Assembly: GCA_964488865.1 (NCBI GenBank)
Contig: CAZAWR010000008.1
Span: 1 to 64,000 of the forward strand
Length of the DNA stretch: 64,000 nt
Source: MWCO01 sp964488865
GTDB taxonomy: Bacteria; Myxococcota_A; Polyangia; Polyangiales; Polyangiaceae
Direction of reading: 5' to 3'
Shown in pieces: positions 35,197 through 43,488 of this stretch (within the stretch, counting starts at the first letter, position 1; every line of letters starts with the position of its first letter). Under the pieces are notes generated by a model that was not told where the DNA came from, made no database searches, and saw only the letters and a list, made by a program, of their open reading frames with translations. Position numbers and translations under genes: made by a program.

Positions 35197-36864
35197 GTGA
35201 GTGAGATGGATCAGGAGCCCGCAGGGGGCATCGCGTCGCTGCGATCACGCGTCGCCGAAGCCTTGCACGCGGGGCTCGCGTCCGCGTGGACAGGGATCGT
35301 GGGCGCGCTGCGACCCTCGGGCTGGGGGCAGCCGCACGCCTACTGGGCCCTCTTCTCCTTGCTCACGGGTCTCGCCCTCGGCTTGTTGTGGCTACCGCCC
35401 TTGCCACCACTCGTCGACTCGCCTTCGGTCGCCTACTCAGGGGTGGTGCTTCATGCGTTGCGGGGCGGAAACCCGTTCTTCTCCGCCTGGTATGAAGTTC
35501 GCCCCGAAGCGGTCAGCCACCTGGCCTTCTATCACGCATACGGGTTGCTGCTCTTTGTCTTGTCCCCGGTGACGGCGATCAAACTGATCACCTCCGTGGC
35601 TGTCATCGCGTTGCCGCTGTGCATGAGAGCGCTGCTCTCGGCGATGGGTCGGAGTGCATGGCTCTCGCTCGCCGGGTTTGGTCTGGCGTTCAACCTGCAG
35701 CTGGCCATGGGCTACCTGCCGTTCTGCATCTCGATTCCGCTCCTGCCGTTGTGCCTTGCTTGGGTGGAACGCAGCCGCGACGGGATGTCTTGGTGGCGGG
35801 TGGTTGCGCTGTTCGTGGTGCTCTCGGTCTCGCCGTACTTTCACATGCTGATGACGCCGTTGCTGTTTGCCTCAGTCACGTTCTGGGTGGTGCTCACCCA
35901 GCGATCGTTCAAACGTGTGCTGGTCCACTTCGGGGTCCTGGCCGCTGCGACAGCTGTGGTCGTGTGGATCGTACCGAGGCCTGCGGGGCACCCACCCCGA
36001 CAGGTCTCTCACGCGGTGGGGACGGTGACCTACAGCGCACATCTCGATCGCTTCGATGGCGACTTCTTGAACTGGACGATCCACGGCTGGGACACGTTCT
36101 CCACGCCGCTGTTTCTGGCCGCCGTGTTCGCGACGTTGTCGTTGACGGCGGGCCAAGGCGGAAGGTGTCAGGGCGCGAGTCTCTGGCGGCGCTTCTGCGA
36201 GTACCGGTCGGAGATGCTCGCGTTCCTGCTGTTCGCTGGCTACATGTTCGCCCCGACGAACGTCCACTATCCCTGGGTGGCGTGGTCCATCGACTCGCGG
36301 TTAACGGTGTTCTTCGGGATCTTCCTCGTGAGCATGCCGCGCCTGGTTCCGTCGACGATGTCCCAGGCCTTGCGTTTCGCCCCTGTCGTGGTGTTCGCCT
36401 TCTTCCACCTGATCAGCCTGGTGAGCCCCTTCCTCGCGTTCTCCCGCGCCACGCGTGGGCTGGTGGACGTGTCGAAGGCGATCCCGCCCGAGTCGACGAT
36501 CCTGCCTATCTTCTCCCACGAGTACATGCAGGACGCGAAGCGCTGGCGGTTCGACGGGTACCACGGGTTCTTGAACCAGCACCTGGTGCGGTGGAGCGCT
36601 GTGCTTTCTGGGGGCTTGCAGCCGTACTCGTTCTGCGATCTGTCGTTCCATCCCTTGATCTGCACAAAGCAGCTACCGATGCCCGGGGCGCGCAACCCGA
36701 TGCCCGGGGTTGCGGCTCATGCGAAGCATTACGACTACGTGGTGCTTTACGCGAACGTGCCGGCGAAGCAGAAGGAACACCGCGGCCTGGTGGAGAAGCA
36801 GGGGTTCGAGAGGGTCGCCGAGTCAGGGGAATGGACGCTCTGGAAGCGCAAGGAGAAGGAATGA
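35197..36864 (+). CDS. Polytopic membrane protein, GT-C-like
   Basis: A 555-residue integral membrane protein; GTG at 35197 or ATG at 35206. About ten to twelve helices cover residues 50-430, with a large loop after the first helix containing DSPSVAYSGVVLHALRGGNPFFSAWYEVRP, split here at VVLH. This resembles the first periplasmic loop of GT-C glycosyltransferases or mannosyltransferases, which carry a catalytic Asp, and Asp71-like residues are present. A soluble C-terminal domain of about 115 residues ends KQGFERVAESGEWTLWKRK, an expression often seen in such enzymes. Family is inferred from layout only. It converges on the SGNH gene, whose stop lies 8 bp away. Confidence 0.55.
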   Translation: MSEMDQEPAGGIASLRSRVAEALHAGLASAWTGIVGALRPSGWGQPHAYWALFSLLTGLALGLLWLPPLPPLVDSPSVAYSGVVLHALRGGNPFFSAWYEVRPEAVSHLAFYHAYGLLLFVLSPVTAIKLITSVAVIALPLCMRALLSAMGRSAWLSLAGFGLAFNLQLAMGYLPFCISIPLLPLCLAWVERSRDGMSWWRVVALFVVLSVSPYFHMLMTPLLFASVTFWVVLTQRSFKRVLVHFGVLAAATAVVVWIVPRPAGHPPRQVSHAVGTVTYSAHLDRFDGDFLNWTIHGWDTFSTPLFLAAVFATLSLTAGQGGRCQGASLWRRFCEYRSEMLAFLLFAGYMFAPTNVHYPWVAWSIDSRLTVFFGIFLVSMPRLVPSTMSQALRFAPVVVFAFFHLISLVSPFLAFSRATRGLVDVSKAIPPESTILPIFSHEYMQDAKRWRFDGYHGFLNQHLVRWSAVLSGGLQPYSFCDLSFHPLICTKQLPMPGARNPMPGVAAHAKHYDYVVLYANVPAKQKEHRGLVEKQGFERVAESGEWTLWKRKEKE

Positions 36865-36872
36865 TGCTCTCC

Positions 36873-38693
36873 TCACATCGCTTCGACCGGAACCCCGGAG
36901 AAGGCCAGCAACCCGATGCCCGAGGCGTTCGTCACCCACGGGCCAGCTCCCTCGTGCCCCGCGTAGGTCAGCCCCGTGGCACCCAACCCATCGCCCGAAA
37001 GCGTCAGCACGACGCTCGACCCCGTGGCTGATCCCGACACCACCGTAACGCTGGCGCCCTCGACCACGAAGTGCGCTTCCGCCCCAGCGTCGAACGTCAT
37101 CGTGGACGCCTTGTCCCGCATCTCGATCGTCACCTCGGTCCCGTCGCCCTTGCTGAAGTAGATGCGGTCGACGTTTGGGGCTTCGATGTCCGGACCGGCG
37201 GCGCCATCGTACAGGTCCCGGGTCAGCAAGGCCGCGTACCACTGCCCGAGCAACTCGTACCCGTTGGCGTACGCGAAGTGACAGCCGTCGTGCCCATCGA
37301 GCCCGTGGGTCGACATCAATCCCACGTTGGGCACCTCGTCCGCCAGCCTCCTCTGCCCGTCCCTGAGCTGTGGCGTCGGGTCCCCACAGCCCTTTCTCAC
37401 CTGCGTCACGTACGTTCTCTCGACCGACGGATAGTCCTCCCTCCAGTCCTCGTGCAGGGCGACCCACCCGTCGTGGTGCTCGGCCGCGTTCGCTCCGTCG
37501 GACTCCCCCTGGTAGTAGAGGATGGCCCTGATTCCGTTCTCCAGCCCGGCATGGCGGACCCGGGTGAGCAGGCGGCCGTAGTTCGTGGCCAGGTCCGTCG
37601 GATCGGCGTCGTTGCGCTGGAAGTAGGAGATGGGGCGGCCACCCCGGGCCCCGTTGAGGATGGCAATCGGGACCTCGTGCGCCTCGATGAGTCCACGGCC
37701 CATGCGCATGGCCCACTGGCCGATCGCCGCCGGTCCTTCCGCCAGGTTCCCCTCGGCTTGCCTCCACTGCCGGTCGGCCGCTGTGGCGTTGCCGTCTTCC
37801 ATGCGCGCGCCGAACGAGCGCAGGAACGGGCTCGCATTCACGTTGGCGTCCCCCGCGTACTGTGTGGCTACCGCGTTCGACTGTCCTTGCACGATCAGCA
37901 CGTCTCCCGCCACCACCTTATCGACGGTCTGGACGAGCCACCGCTCGTTGCCGGCCTCCACGTAGACCGAGACCTCGTGGTCGGAAAGCTCGGCGGGAAC
38001 GCCCACCGACAGATCGAAGGGGTCCTGTGCGGAGACGGAGCACAGCCCTGCTCGCGCCATCGCCACGACGGTCTCGCCACGCGTCACCTCGACCACCACC
38101 GCGTGGTACCCTGGGGCATCCACGGTTCCGCGGATGTTCACGGTCCCCTCGCCCGTCGTCACGTCCCGCGGCACTACTGCCATCGGAAGGGGTAACGCCT
38201 CGAACGTGACCGCAGGGTCGCCCGCGGGAAGCCCGTTCGTGGCGACGACGGTCGTCTCTGCGGTGTCCGTCGCCCCGGCGTCGTCCGTGACGGTCAGCAC
38301 GACGCGGTAGCAGCCGGGGGCGTCGAAGGCGTGTTCGGTCGTTTCGCCGACCCCCGACGAACCGTCGCCAAATTCCCAGGCGAAGGCGGTGAGGGTTCCG
38401 TCGGGGTCCGAGCTTTCGCTCGCGTCGAACGTGATCGTCAGCGGGGCCGTTCCTGCCTCGGGTGTGGCGATCAGAACGGCGGACGGCGGGAGGTTAGGTA
38501 CTTCGGGTTCGTCTGTCGCGTCGCTTTCGTCGATCGCATCGGAGGCTGCTTCGGCCCCGTCGTGTGTCGAGTCTGTTCCGGCGTCGCGCGAGGACCACCA
38601 GTCGGGTTGGGCAGCTTCCTCGCCGCACGCGGCGAGAAGGAGGAACGCTGCGACCGGGAACGCGATGTGTCGTGGGCGAGGGGAGGGCGCCAT
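36873..38693 (-). CDS. Lipoprotein with PKD domain and sialate-O-acetylesterase-like SGNH domain
   Basis: From the ATG at 38693 the product has 606 residues: a signal peptide ending FLLLAACGEE, an acidic linker, and a PKD domain (about 70-155: FDASESSDPDGTLTAFAWEFGDG, split at LTAF). After a beta segment comes an SGNH-hydrolase domain (about 260-500) with the catalytic-Ser motif VLIVQGQSNA. It also has the YYQGESDG block and DGHDGCHF for the Asp/His pair. This is the SASA (sialate O-acetylesterase-like) type, cleaving acetyl esters from carbohydrates. A C-terminal beta domain of about 110 residues may bind glycans. It would act outside the cytoplasm. Substrate is not known. Confidence 0.82.
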   Translation of the reverse strand: MAPSPRPRHIAFPVAAFLLLAACGEEAAQPDWWSSRDAGTDSTHDGAEAASDAIDESDATDEPEVPNLPPSAVLIATPEAGTAPLTITFDASESSDPDGTLTAFAWEFGDGSSGVGETTEHAFDAPGCYRVVLTVTDDAGATDTAETTVVATNGLPAGDPAVTFEALPLPMAVVPRDVTTGEGTVNIRGTVDAPGYHAVVVEVTRGETVVAMARAGLCSVSAQDPFDLSVGVPAELSDHEVSVYVEAGNERWLVQTVDKVVAGDVLIVQGQSNAVATQYAGDANVNASPFLRSFGARMEDGNATAADRQWRQAEGNLAEGPAAIGQWAMRMGRGLIEAHEVPIAILNGARGGRPISYFQRNDADPTDLATNYGRLLTRVRHAGLENGIRAILYYQGESDGANAAEHHDGWVALHEDWREDYPSVERTYVTQVRKGCGDPTPQLRDGQRRLADEVPNVGLMSTHGLDGHDGCHFAYANGYELLGQWYAALLTRDLYDGAAGPDIEAPNVDRIYFSKGDGTEVTIEMRDKASTMTFDAGAEAHFVVEGASVTVVSGSATGSSVVLTLSGDGLGATGLTYAGHEGAGPWVTNASGIGLLAFSGVPVEAM

Positions 38694-38757
38694 GTGGCCA
38701 TGTTGCGCTGTCTGGGGGCCGACGTGCAAGGATGGCTCGCGAGCGCGTGATGGTGCT

Positions 38758-39363
38758 TCACAACGCAGTCTTGCGAAGGAGTCGCGCTCGCCCCCAGCGG
38801 ACAGGTAGCGCTTCGTTCGCCTCCAAGCCCGCCTGGCTCGCCAGCGCGAGGGAGCGATCGAACGCGGCCCGACTCACGTGCCCGAGGGGCTCCGCGAACA
38901 GCACGCGGCCTCCAGGCTTCATCGCCGCCCCCACCTGCCGAAATAGCGCCGCTGCGTCCGGCACCTCGTGGACCATGTGCATGATCAGCGCCACGTCCAC
39001 CTTCCCCGTGAGATCGTCGAGGGGAAGGGAATCCGGTGCGCATCTTCGCAGCTCGAGCCGATCGAGCAGCCCGCGGCTCGACGCCCTCTTGCGCAGCCCC
39101 TCCAGCATCGCGGGCTGAAGGTCCACGCCTATCACCCGGCCCTCGCATCCCACCCGCTGGGCGAGCGGGATCGTGAAGTACCCCATCGCGCACCCGACAT
39201 CGACCGCCAGATCGCCGGGGCGCACTTGCCCCTCGAGCACCACGTCGGGGTTCTCCAGCCAGCGACGCAGCGGATTGAGCAATATGTACGCAATCCACGG
39301 CGGGCAAACGTGATCCGCACCACCCTTCGGCCTGTCTCCCACGTTCGCTTCGCTCATGATCAT
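38758..39363 (-). CDS. Class I SAM-dependent methyltransferase
   Basis: A 201-residue small Rossmann methyltransferase. Motif I is VDVGCAMGYFTIPLA (VDVGCAxG), motif II has GVDLQPAML, and post-motifs are VDVALIMHMVHEVPD and PGGRVLFAEP. No target domain is fused, so the substrate is open. The ATG at 39363 or at 39357 (aaaggcagg 6 bp upstream of the latter) starts it. It is divergent from a TetR regulator with a palindrome between, so it is likely controlled by that regulator. Confidence 0.85.
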   Translation of the reverse strand: MIMSEANVGDRPKGGADHVCPPWIAYILLNPLRRWLENPDVVLEGQVRPGDLAVDVGCAMGYFTIPLAQRVGCEGRVIGVDLQPAMLEGLRKRASSRGLLDRLELRRCAPDSLPLDDLTGKVDVALIMHMVHEVPDAAALFRQVGAAMKPGGRVLFAEPLGHVSRAAFDRSLALASQAGLEANEALPVRWGRARLLRKTAL

Positions 39364-39431
39364 CCTGCCTTTCTACGCCACGACGAGCTCGTGCTTGTCG
39401 TCGGACGTCGTTTCTAGCAAGCTTCAATATA

Positions 39432-39445
39432 TGAGCTATTGCTCA
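39432..39445. promoter_or_regulatory. Palindrome, candidate TetR operator
   Basis: A perfect inverted repeat TGAGC-tatt-GCTCA sits in the only AT-rich stretch of the intergenic region (caatatatgagctattgct). It is 33 bp before the tetR ATG and 68 bp before the methyltransferase start. Its form (5+4+5) is typical of TetR/AcrR operators. Control of both divergent genes is inferred. Confidence 0.55.
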
Positions 39446-39477
39446 CGTTCGCTACTCGCGTTTCCGGAAGGCTCCGC

Positions 39478-40218
39478 ATGACCGCACGACGCACGCACAA
39501 ACCACCTTCCCGAGACAGAGATCGTCGCACGTCGCGGGGACGTGAGGCCGCTACGAAGGACGGGCCTGCTCGCGTTTTGCCTCTTGGCCAGGAAGCTGAC
39601 GGGCGGAGGCGGCCGAGGCAGCAACGTGCGCGAGACACGGTGGACGCGATCCTACAAGCCGCGGGGCAGGTCATCGCCGACCGAGGCTGGGCGGAGACGA
39701 CGACCAACCACGTCGCGCAGCGGGCGGGGGTTTCGATTGGCTCCCTGTATCAGTACTTCCCGAACAAGGAATCCATTTTGGTCGCGCTCATGGAGCGCCA
39801 TCTGCTGCAGGTGCAGCCGATCGTGCAGGAAGCCATCGAGGCGATGGACGACGAGAGCATACCGGTGGCGCGGTCGCTCGAGAGGCTGTTTGCGAGACTG
39901 GTGGAGATGCACGAACGGGAGCCCAAGCTGAGCCGCGTTCTGGCCGAGCAAGTTCCGCTGCCGCCCGTGGTGGAGAAGATGCACGCGGCCGGTGAGCTTT
40001 CCGTCGCGATGCGTATCGCGGCGTCGCTCGAGCGGCGGCGCGACACCCGGTCCGATGACGCGTTGGCGATGGCGCTCGTCCTGGCCCAGGCCACGGAGGC
40101 GTTGAGCCGCTGGATCGCCCACCACGCGCCTGCGTCCCTGGACAAGCGTGCGTATACGCGCCAAGCGGTGAGGATGCTCGCGGACTTCGTGGCGGAGCCG
40201 GAGCGCCTTCGGGTGTGA
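39478..40218 (+). CDS. TetR/AcrR-family transcriptional regulator
   Basis: A 246-residue regulator. I use the ATG at 39478 (ggaagg 7 bp upstream) although the frame is open from a TTG at 39439, inside the putative operator. The N-terminus is a basic, disordered extension of about 48 residues, longer than usual for the family. The HTH follows: RARDTVDAILQAAGQVIADRGW and TTTNHVAQRAGVSIGSLYQYFPNKESIL, cut at VSIG; this is the standard TetR recognition helix. The C-terminal ligand domain, to 246, is TetR_C-like. It likely represses itself and the methyltransferase gene. Confidence 0.9.
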   Translation: MTARRTHKPPSRDRDRRTSRGREAATKDGPARVLPLGQEADGRRRPRQQRARDTVDAILQAAGQVIADRGWAETTTNHVAQRAGVSIGSLYQYFPNKESILVALMERHLLQVQPIVQEAIEAMDDESIPVARSLERLFARLVEMHEREPKLSRVLAEQVPLPPVVEKMHAAGELSVAMRIAASLERRRDTRSDDALAMALVLAQATEALSRWIAHHAPASLDKRAYTRQAVRMLADFVAEPERLRV

Positions 40219-40273
40219 CGCCGTCGTTGCGGCGATTCTCGTCGCCAAGCTGGTGAAAGCGGAGCTGGCGGCC

Positions 40274-40313
40274 GGGAACCGAGGAATGCCTCCGTTCAGA
40301 ACTCCCGGTTCCC
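40274..40313. terminator. Nested inverted repeat between convergent genes
   Basis: GGGAACC at 40274-40280 pairs with GGTTCCC at 40307-40313. Inside is a second perfect hairpin, GAGG-aatg-CCTC (40281-40292). It lies in the 134-bp gap between the 3' ends of tetR and the convergent gene at 40353-41345, so a bidirectional terminator is likely. No T-run follows, so it may instead belong to the dispersed GGGAA/TTCCC elements seen elsewhere. Confidence 0.4.
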
Positions 40314-40352
40314 TGCTCACCCGTTGGGCCGCTAGCGATCTTGTCTAGCTGG

Positions 40353-41345
40353 CTATCCTCTATCGCCCCGACCGACCGCTACACCCTCCACGCGCATGCC
40401 ATCCATCCGGATGTCTTCGAGCCGTACCCCAGCCACGTCGACGGGTACGGAGAGCGCGCCGATGCGAAGGGTCCCCACGCGCGTGGTCAGCGTCATGCCT
40501 TCGAGCTTCAGCTTGCCGATCTGGAACACGACCTTTGGCTCGATGCGGACGGACAATCGTGTCACGAGGCGGTCGATGGCGCTGGGCATCGAGGGGAACG
40601 TCTTGATCGTCAGGGCAGGGAGCTGGACCTCGAACCCGAGGTCGAGGTCCTTGCCAGCGGCTGTCGCGCGACCGTTGACGATCGTGGCGCCCTGCAAGAC
40701 GACGTCCGACGCGCGGGCTGTAGTGCGGATGCCGACCCTGGCGGCGTGGCTGCCGGATGCGCGAGCCTCCTCGAGGCCGGCGTCCTTCACGGTCGTGTCG
40801 CCCACGTGCATGCCGCCCATGGAGAAGCCGCCGTGGGGGGCCACGAAGTCCTGCACGTCGATGGCCTCGACGAACGCGGTGCCGGCGTCCACGTCGAGGA
40901 TGGGTGCGACGTCGGCGGTGACCTCGTCCGCCTTGACGGAAGAGAGCGTGAAGGTGGCGGACATCTCTTCGGCGAGCGAAGAGATGTTGATGCGCGGCAG
41001 CTTGGGTGTGGAGACGCTCTCGTGGACGGGACCGAGCTTGTAGACCTTGGGCTTGCGAAGGCTGGGGACCTGGAAGCCCAAGGCGACGTCGACGTGCAGC
41101 TGGACCTGGGAGTCTTCGAAGGCGACGGACTCGGCCTTCATGTGGATGTGAATCTCCTCGCCCGTGATGTTCTTGCCTTGCCAGGTGCCGGTACCGAGGG
41201 ACCCGAGCCGCATCTTCGCCTGGAAGCGCTGCAATTGGGCGCGAGCCGCGGTGAGGCTCGCCGACGGCAGGATGGCCCGTACGCGTGCTGCCACGTCCTT
41301 CGGCAAGGAGTCGAGGAGGTTCTCGAGGCTGGTTGGGTCGGCCAT
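40353..41345 (-). CDS. Conserved-looking cytosolic protein of unknown function
   Basis: A 330-residue protein from the ATG at 41345 (TTG at 41351 also in frame). No signal peptide, membrane helix or Cys. The first 55 residues are helical (SLENLLDSLPKDVAARVRAIL, split at VAARV), and the remainder looks like a run of beta strands with alternating hydrophobics: LHVDVALGFQVP, KADEVTADVAPIL, VVFQIGKLKLEGMTL. Repeated charged turns suggest a long beta-sandwich or solenoid. I recognise no family. The antisense strand is also open over nearly the same span, but codon bias and residue composition favour this strand. Confidence 0.6.
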   Translation of the reverse strand: MADPTSLENLLDSLPKDVAARVRAILPSASLTAARAQLQRFQAKMRLGSLGTGTWQGKNITGEEIHIHMKAESVAFEDSQVQLHVDVALGFQVPSLRKPKVYKLGPVHESVSTPKLPRINISSLAEEMSATFTLSSVKADEVTADVAPILDVDAGTAFVEAIDVQDFVAPHGGFSMGGMHVGDTTVKDAGLEEARASGSHAARVGIRTTARASDVVLQGATIVNGRATAAGKDLDLGFEVQLPALTIKTFPSMPSAIDRLVTRLSVRIEPKVVFQIGKLKLEGMTLTTRVGTLRIGALSVPVDVAGVRLEDIRMDGMRVEGVAVGRGDRG

Positions 41346-41438
41346 GATCAATCGTGCACTGTATCAGCAATCGGATGGCTGTGAACACCGACGGCGAGCG
41401 GACGCCAACGAGTACGGACGGGCTGAGCTGAACCCGCG

Positions 41439-41591
41439 TCACACGTGCAGATTGCCCGTGAGCCAGAGGACGACGAACACCGCCAGGATCACGCCGAGCG
41501 GTGACCACCCTGCGTAGCCCCACCGGGAATGTCCCATTCCGCCTGCCACGAGCGCCAGTACCAGCAATACGATGAGAATGGTTGTTAGCAT
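41439..41591 (-). CDS. DUF3309-like small membrane protein
   Basis: A 50-residue protein (starting MLTTILIVLLVLALVAGGMG, ending LWLTGNLHV). SD ggagag precedes the ATG at 41591. Two hydrophobic segments flank a short loop, HSRWGYAGWSPLG. The MLTTIL start and the xWGYxxxxPLG centre match DUF3309, small proteins commonly found beside stress genes. Here it follows csbD by 60 bp in the same direction, with a GC-rich hairpin between. Confidence 0.8.
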   Translation of the reverse strand: MLTTILIVLLVLALVAGGMGHSRWGYAGWSPLGVILAVFVVLWLTGNLHV

Positions 41592-41613
41592 GAATAATCT
41601 CTCCTTTGGGTTG

Positions 41614-41630
41614 GCGCCGCTTCACGGCGC
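41614..41630 (-). terminator. Hairpin between csbD-like and DUF3309 genes
   Basis: GCGCCG-cttca-CGGCGC, a 6-bp perfect stem, lies in the 60-bp gap of the csbD/DUF3309 unit. No T-run follows on the minus strand, so it may act as a partial terminator or mRNA-stabilising hairpin rather than a full stop. Confidence 0.35.
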
Positions 41631-41651
41631 AGCCTGTGACTGCTTCGGCTG

Positions 41652-41837
41652 CTACTTGACAGCATCCTTGACAGCCTTCTTCGCGTTCTTGGCAGCGCGC
41701 TTCACGCCGTCGACTGCGCCTTCGATCTTGCCCTTCCGTTCGTCGCGTTCTCCCTCCCGTTTGAGAGCCGCGTCACCCGTCAAAGCGCCTGCTGCTTGCT
41801 TGATCTTCCCTTTGGTCTTGTCGATGTTCTTTCCCAT
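41652..41837 (-). CDS. CsbD-family stress protein
   Basis: A 61-residue, highly charged helical protein: GKNIDKTKGKIKQAAGALTG, split at KQ, is the CsbD signature, followed by a second amphipathic Lys/Ala-rich half (GAVDGVKRAAKNAKKAVKDA). A good SD (gtaggagt) precedes the ATG at 41837. CsbD-like proteins are induced by general stress in many bacteria and their mechanism is unknown. It is the first gene of a pair with the DUF3309 gene. Confidence 0.88.
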   Translation of the reverse strand: MGKNIDKTKGKIKQAAGALTGDAALKREGERDERKGKIEGAVDGVKRAAKNAKKAVKDAVK

Positions 41838-41957
41838 GTTCCACTCCTACGTTCGGTGCTTGTTGCAGAATTCGTATCCGTGAAGCACTGCCTAAGACCG
41901 CCCCCAGAGTCGGGGCATCGGTAAGCTTGACTTGGGCTCTTGGAGCCTTCGCACCCA

Positions 41958-43193
41958 TCATCCCATGGGAACCGAAGCGCTCGCTTCCGCCCACCGCGGC
42001 TGTCGGCGCCTCAGCAGGCCACGCGTGGCAAGGCCTGCTTCGCGATAGAGGCGCAGGTACTCGCGACCGACCCGATCGGAGGAGAACTCCGCGCGCACCC
42101 GCGCTCGTCCCTGACGCCCAAGCGCGGACGCCAGCTCGCGGTCCGAGAGGAGTCGCTGCAACCTCTCCCGCATGGCCGACTCATCGCCTGCATCCACGAG
42201 AAATCCTGTCTCGCCTTCGTCGACGACACTGGAAACGCCGCCCACCGCCGTGGCCACCACGGGCAATCCGGTGGCCATCGCCTCGAGGATGACGAGCGGA
42301 AGCCCTTCCGAATGGGACGACAGCGCGAAGACGTTCATCGCCGCAAGCAGGCCCGACACGCCGCCGCGCTCGCCGAGCCATCGGATGCGCTCGCTGATGC
42401 CGAGCTCCGCGGCGAGTGTCTCCAGCGACTCGCGGTCGGGACCGCCCCCGACGACGATGAGCCATGCTCCTGCGTGAAGCAAAGGAGCCGCCGCGCGCAG
42501 CAACAAGGTCTGGTTCTTGACGGCACAGAGCCGACCGACGGTCCCAAGGACCGGGGCGCTCGCATCGATTCCCAGGTCCGAACGGACGGCGGAGGCGGCT
42601 TCCTGGTTGGGGCGAAAGCGGGCGGGGTCAATGCCGTTGGGAATGACACGTAGCTTACGAAGGCTGACCTCCTTGTTGCGGATCGCCTCACGCGCGGTTT
42701 CCTCGGAAACAGCAACAAACGTATGGCTCAAGGACGCACCCCGCCGACGAAGCCACAATCGTCGGCCGACGTCGGGGTTGACTCCATGCTTGGTGTGAAC
42801 GACGCCTGCGCCCACGAGCCTGGCAGCCGGAGCTGCGTAGATGATCGGCTGGGGGTTGTGCGTGTGCACAATGGACGTCCGGAGCTGGCGGAATCGAGCG
42901 GCCAGGCGTGGGACCAGCGACAGGTCGAATCCGGGCCGCTTGGGAACGGCTTCGAGGGGGATGTGTCTATCGCGGAATTCCTCCACCAAGGCGCTCTTGC
43001 CCAGAGGGGCGAGTGAAATAACTCTCACGTCGATGCCCTGCGCCCTTTGGAGTGCAGAAAGCTCGAGGGCGACGCGCTCTGCGCCGCCCATCTCCGCCGC
43101 CGCGATGACATGGGTCAACCCTGCTAACGGAGGCGAAGCTGTGGCCTGCCGTGGGGTTGCCGATCGCTGCTGGTGCATGTAGTCCGCCGCCAT
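41958..43193 (-). CDS. Glycosyltransferase family 4 (GT-B)
   Basis: A 411-residue retaining glycosyltransferase of the GT-B fold. The start is the ATG at 43193, which has ggggagg 6 bp upstream; 50 more codons are open. N-terminal acceptor half starts LTHVIAAAEMGGAERVALEL, cut at MGGAE; the donor half has VIPNGIDPARF, LGTVGRLCAVKNQTLLLRA (split at VGRL) and the EX7E motif in SEGLPLVILEAMATGLPVVA, again short of the full run. It resembles enzymes that add sugars to lipid-linked or capsular polysaccharides. No other polysaccharide gene is adjacent; donor and acceptor are unknown. Confidence 0.9.
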   Translation of the reverse strand: MAADYMHQQRSATPRQATASPPLAGLTHVIAAAEMGGAERVALELSALQRAQGIDVRVISLAPLGKSALVEEFRDRHIPLEAVPKRPGFDLSLVPRLAARFRQLRTSIVHTHNPQPIIYAAPAARLVGAGVVHTKHGVNPDVGRRLWLRRRGASLSHTFVAVSEETAREAIRNKEVSLRKLRVIPNGIDPARFRPNQEAASAVRSDLGIDASAPVLGTVGRLCAVKNQTLLLRAAAPLLHAGAWLIVVGGGPDRESLETLAAELGISERIRWLGERGGVSGLLAAMNVFALSSHSEGLPLVILEAMATGLPVVATAVGGVSSVVDEGETGFLVDAGDESAMRERLQRLLSDRELASALGRQGRARVRAEFSSDRVGREYLRLYREAGLATRGLLRRRQPRWAEASASVPMG

Positions 43194-43488
43194 GAAATCC
43201 TCCCCTGGGTGCCGCGCATGTCCGTGCTCTGAGCACGAGAGATGTTCGGAGCGGTCTCCAGGACCCGTTTCGGTGCAACAGACGGGCCACGGAACGCACG
43301 TCGCGGATATCGCGCCCCTCGGAAGGGCAAAGAAACGCGCCACCTATCCCACTTGAGACCACATGGCTTGCCGGGCTGGCTCCCTCCCCTCGTCAGGATT
43401 CGAGTCGCTGGCTCCATCAACATGACGATGATGCCCGTCGATTTGAACTGCCAAGATGCACCCCTTGCCGGGGTTGTCCGTGGTAGCC

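Noticed and set aside
40341..41384. 347-codon open frame on the + strand
   Set aside because: Overlaps the minus-strand gene almost completely. The forward product has biased His/Gly/Asp composition; the reverse product looks like a folded protein.
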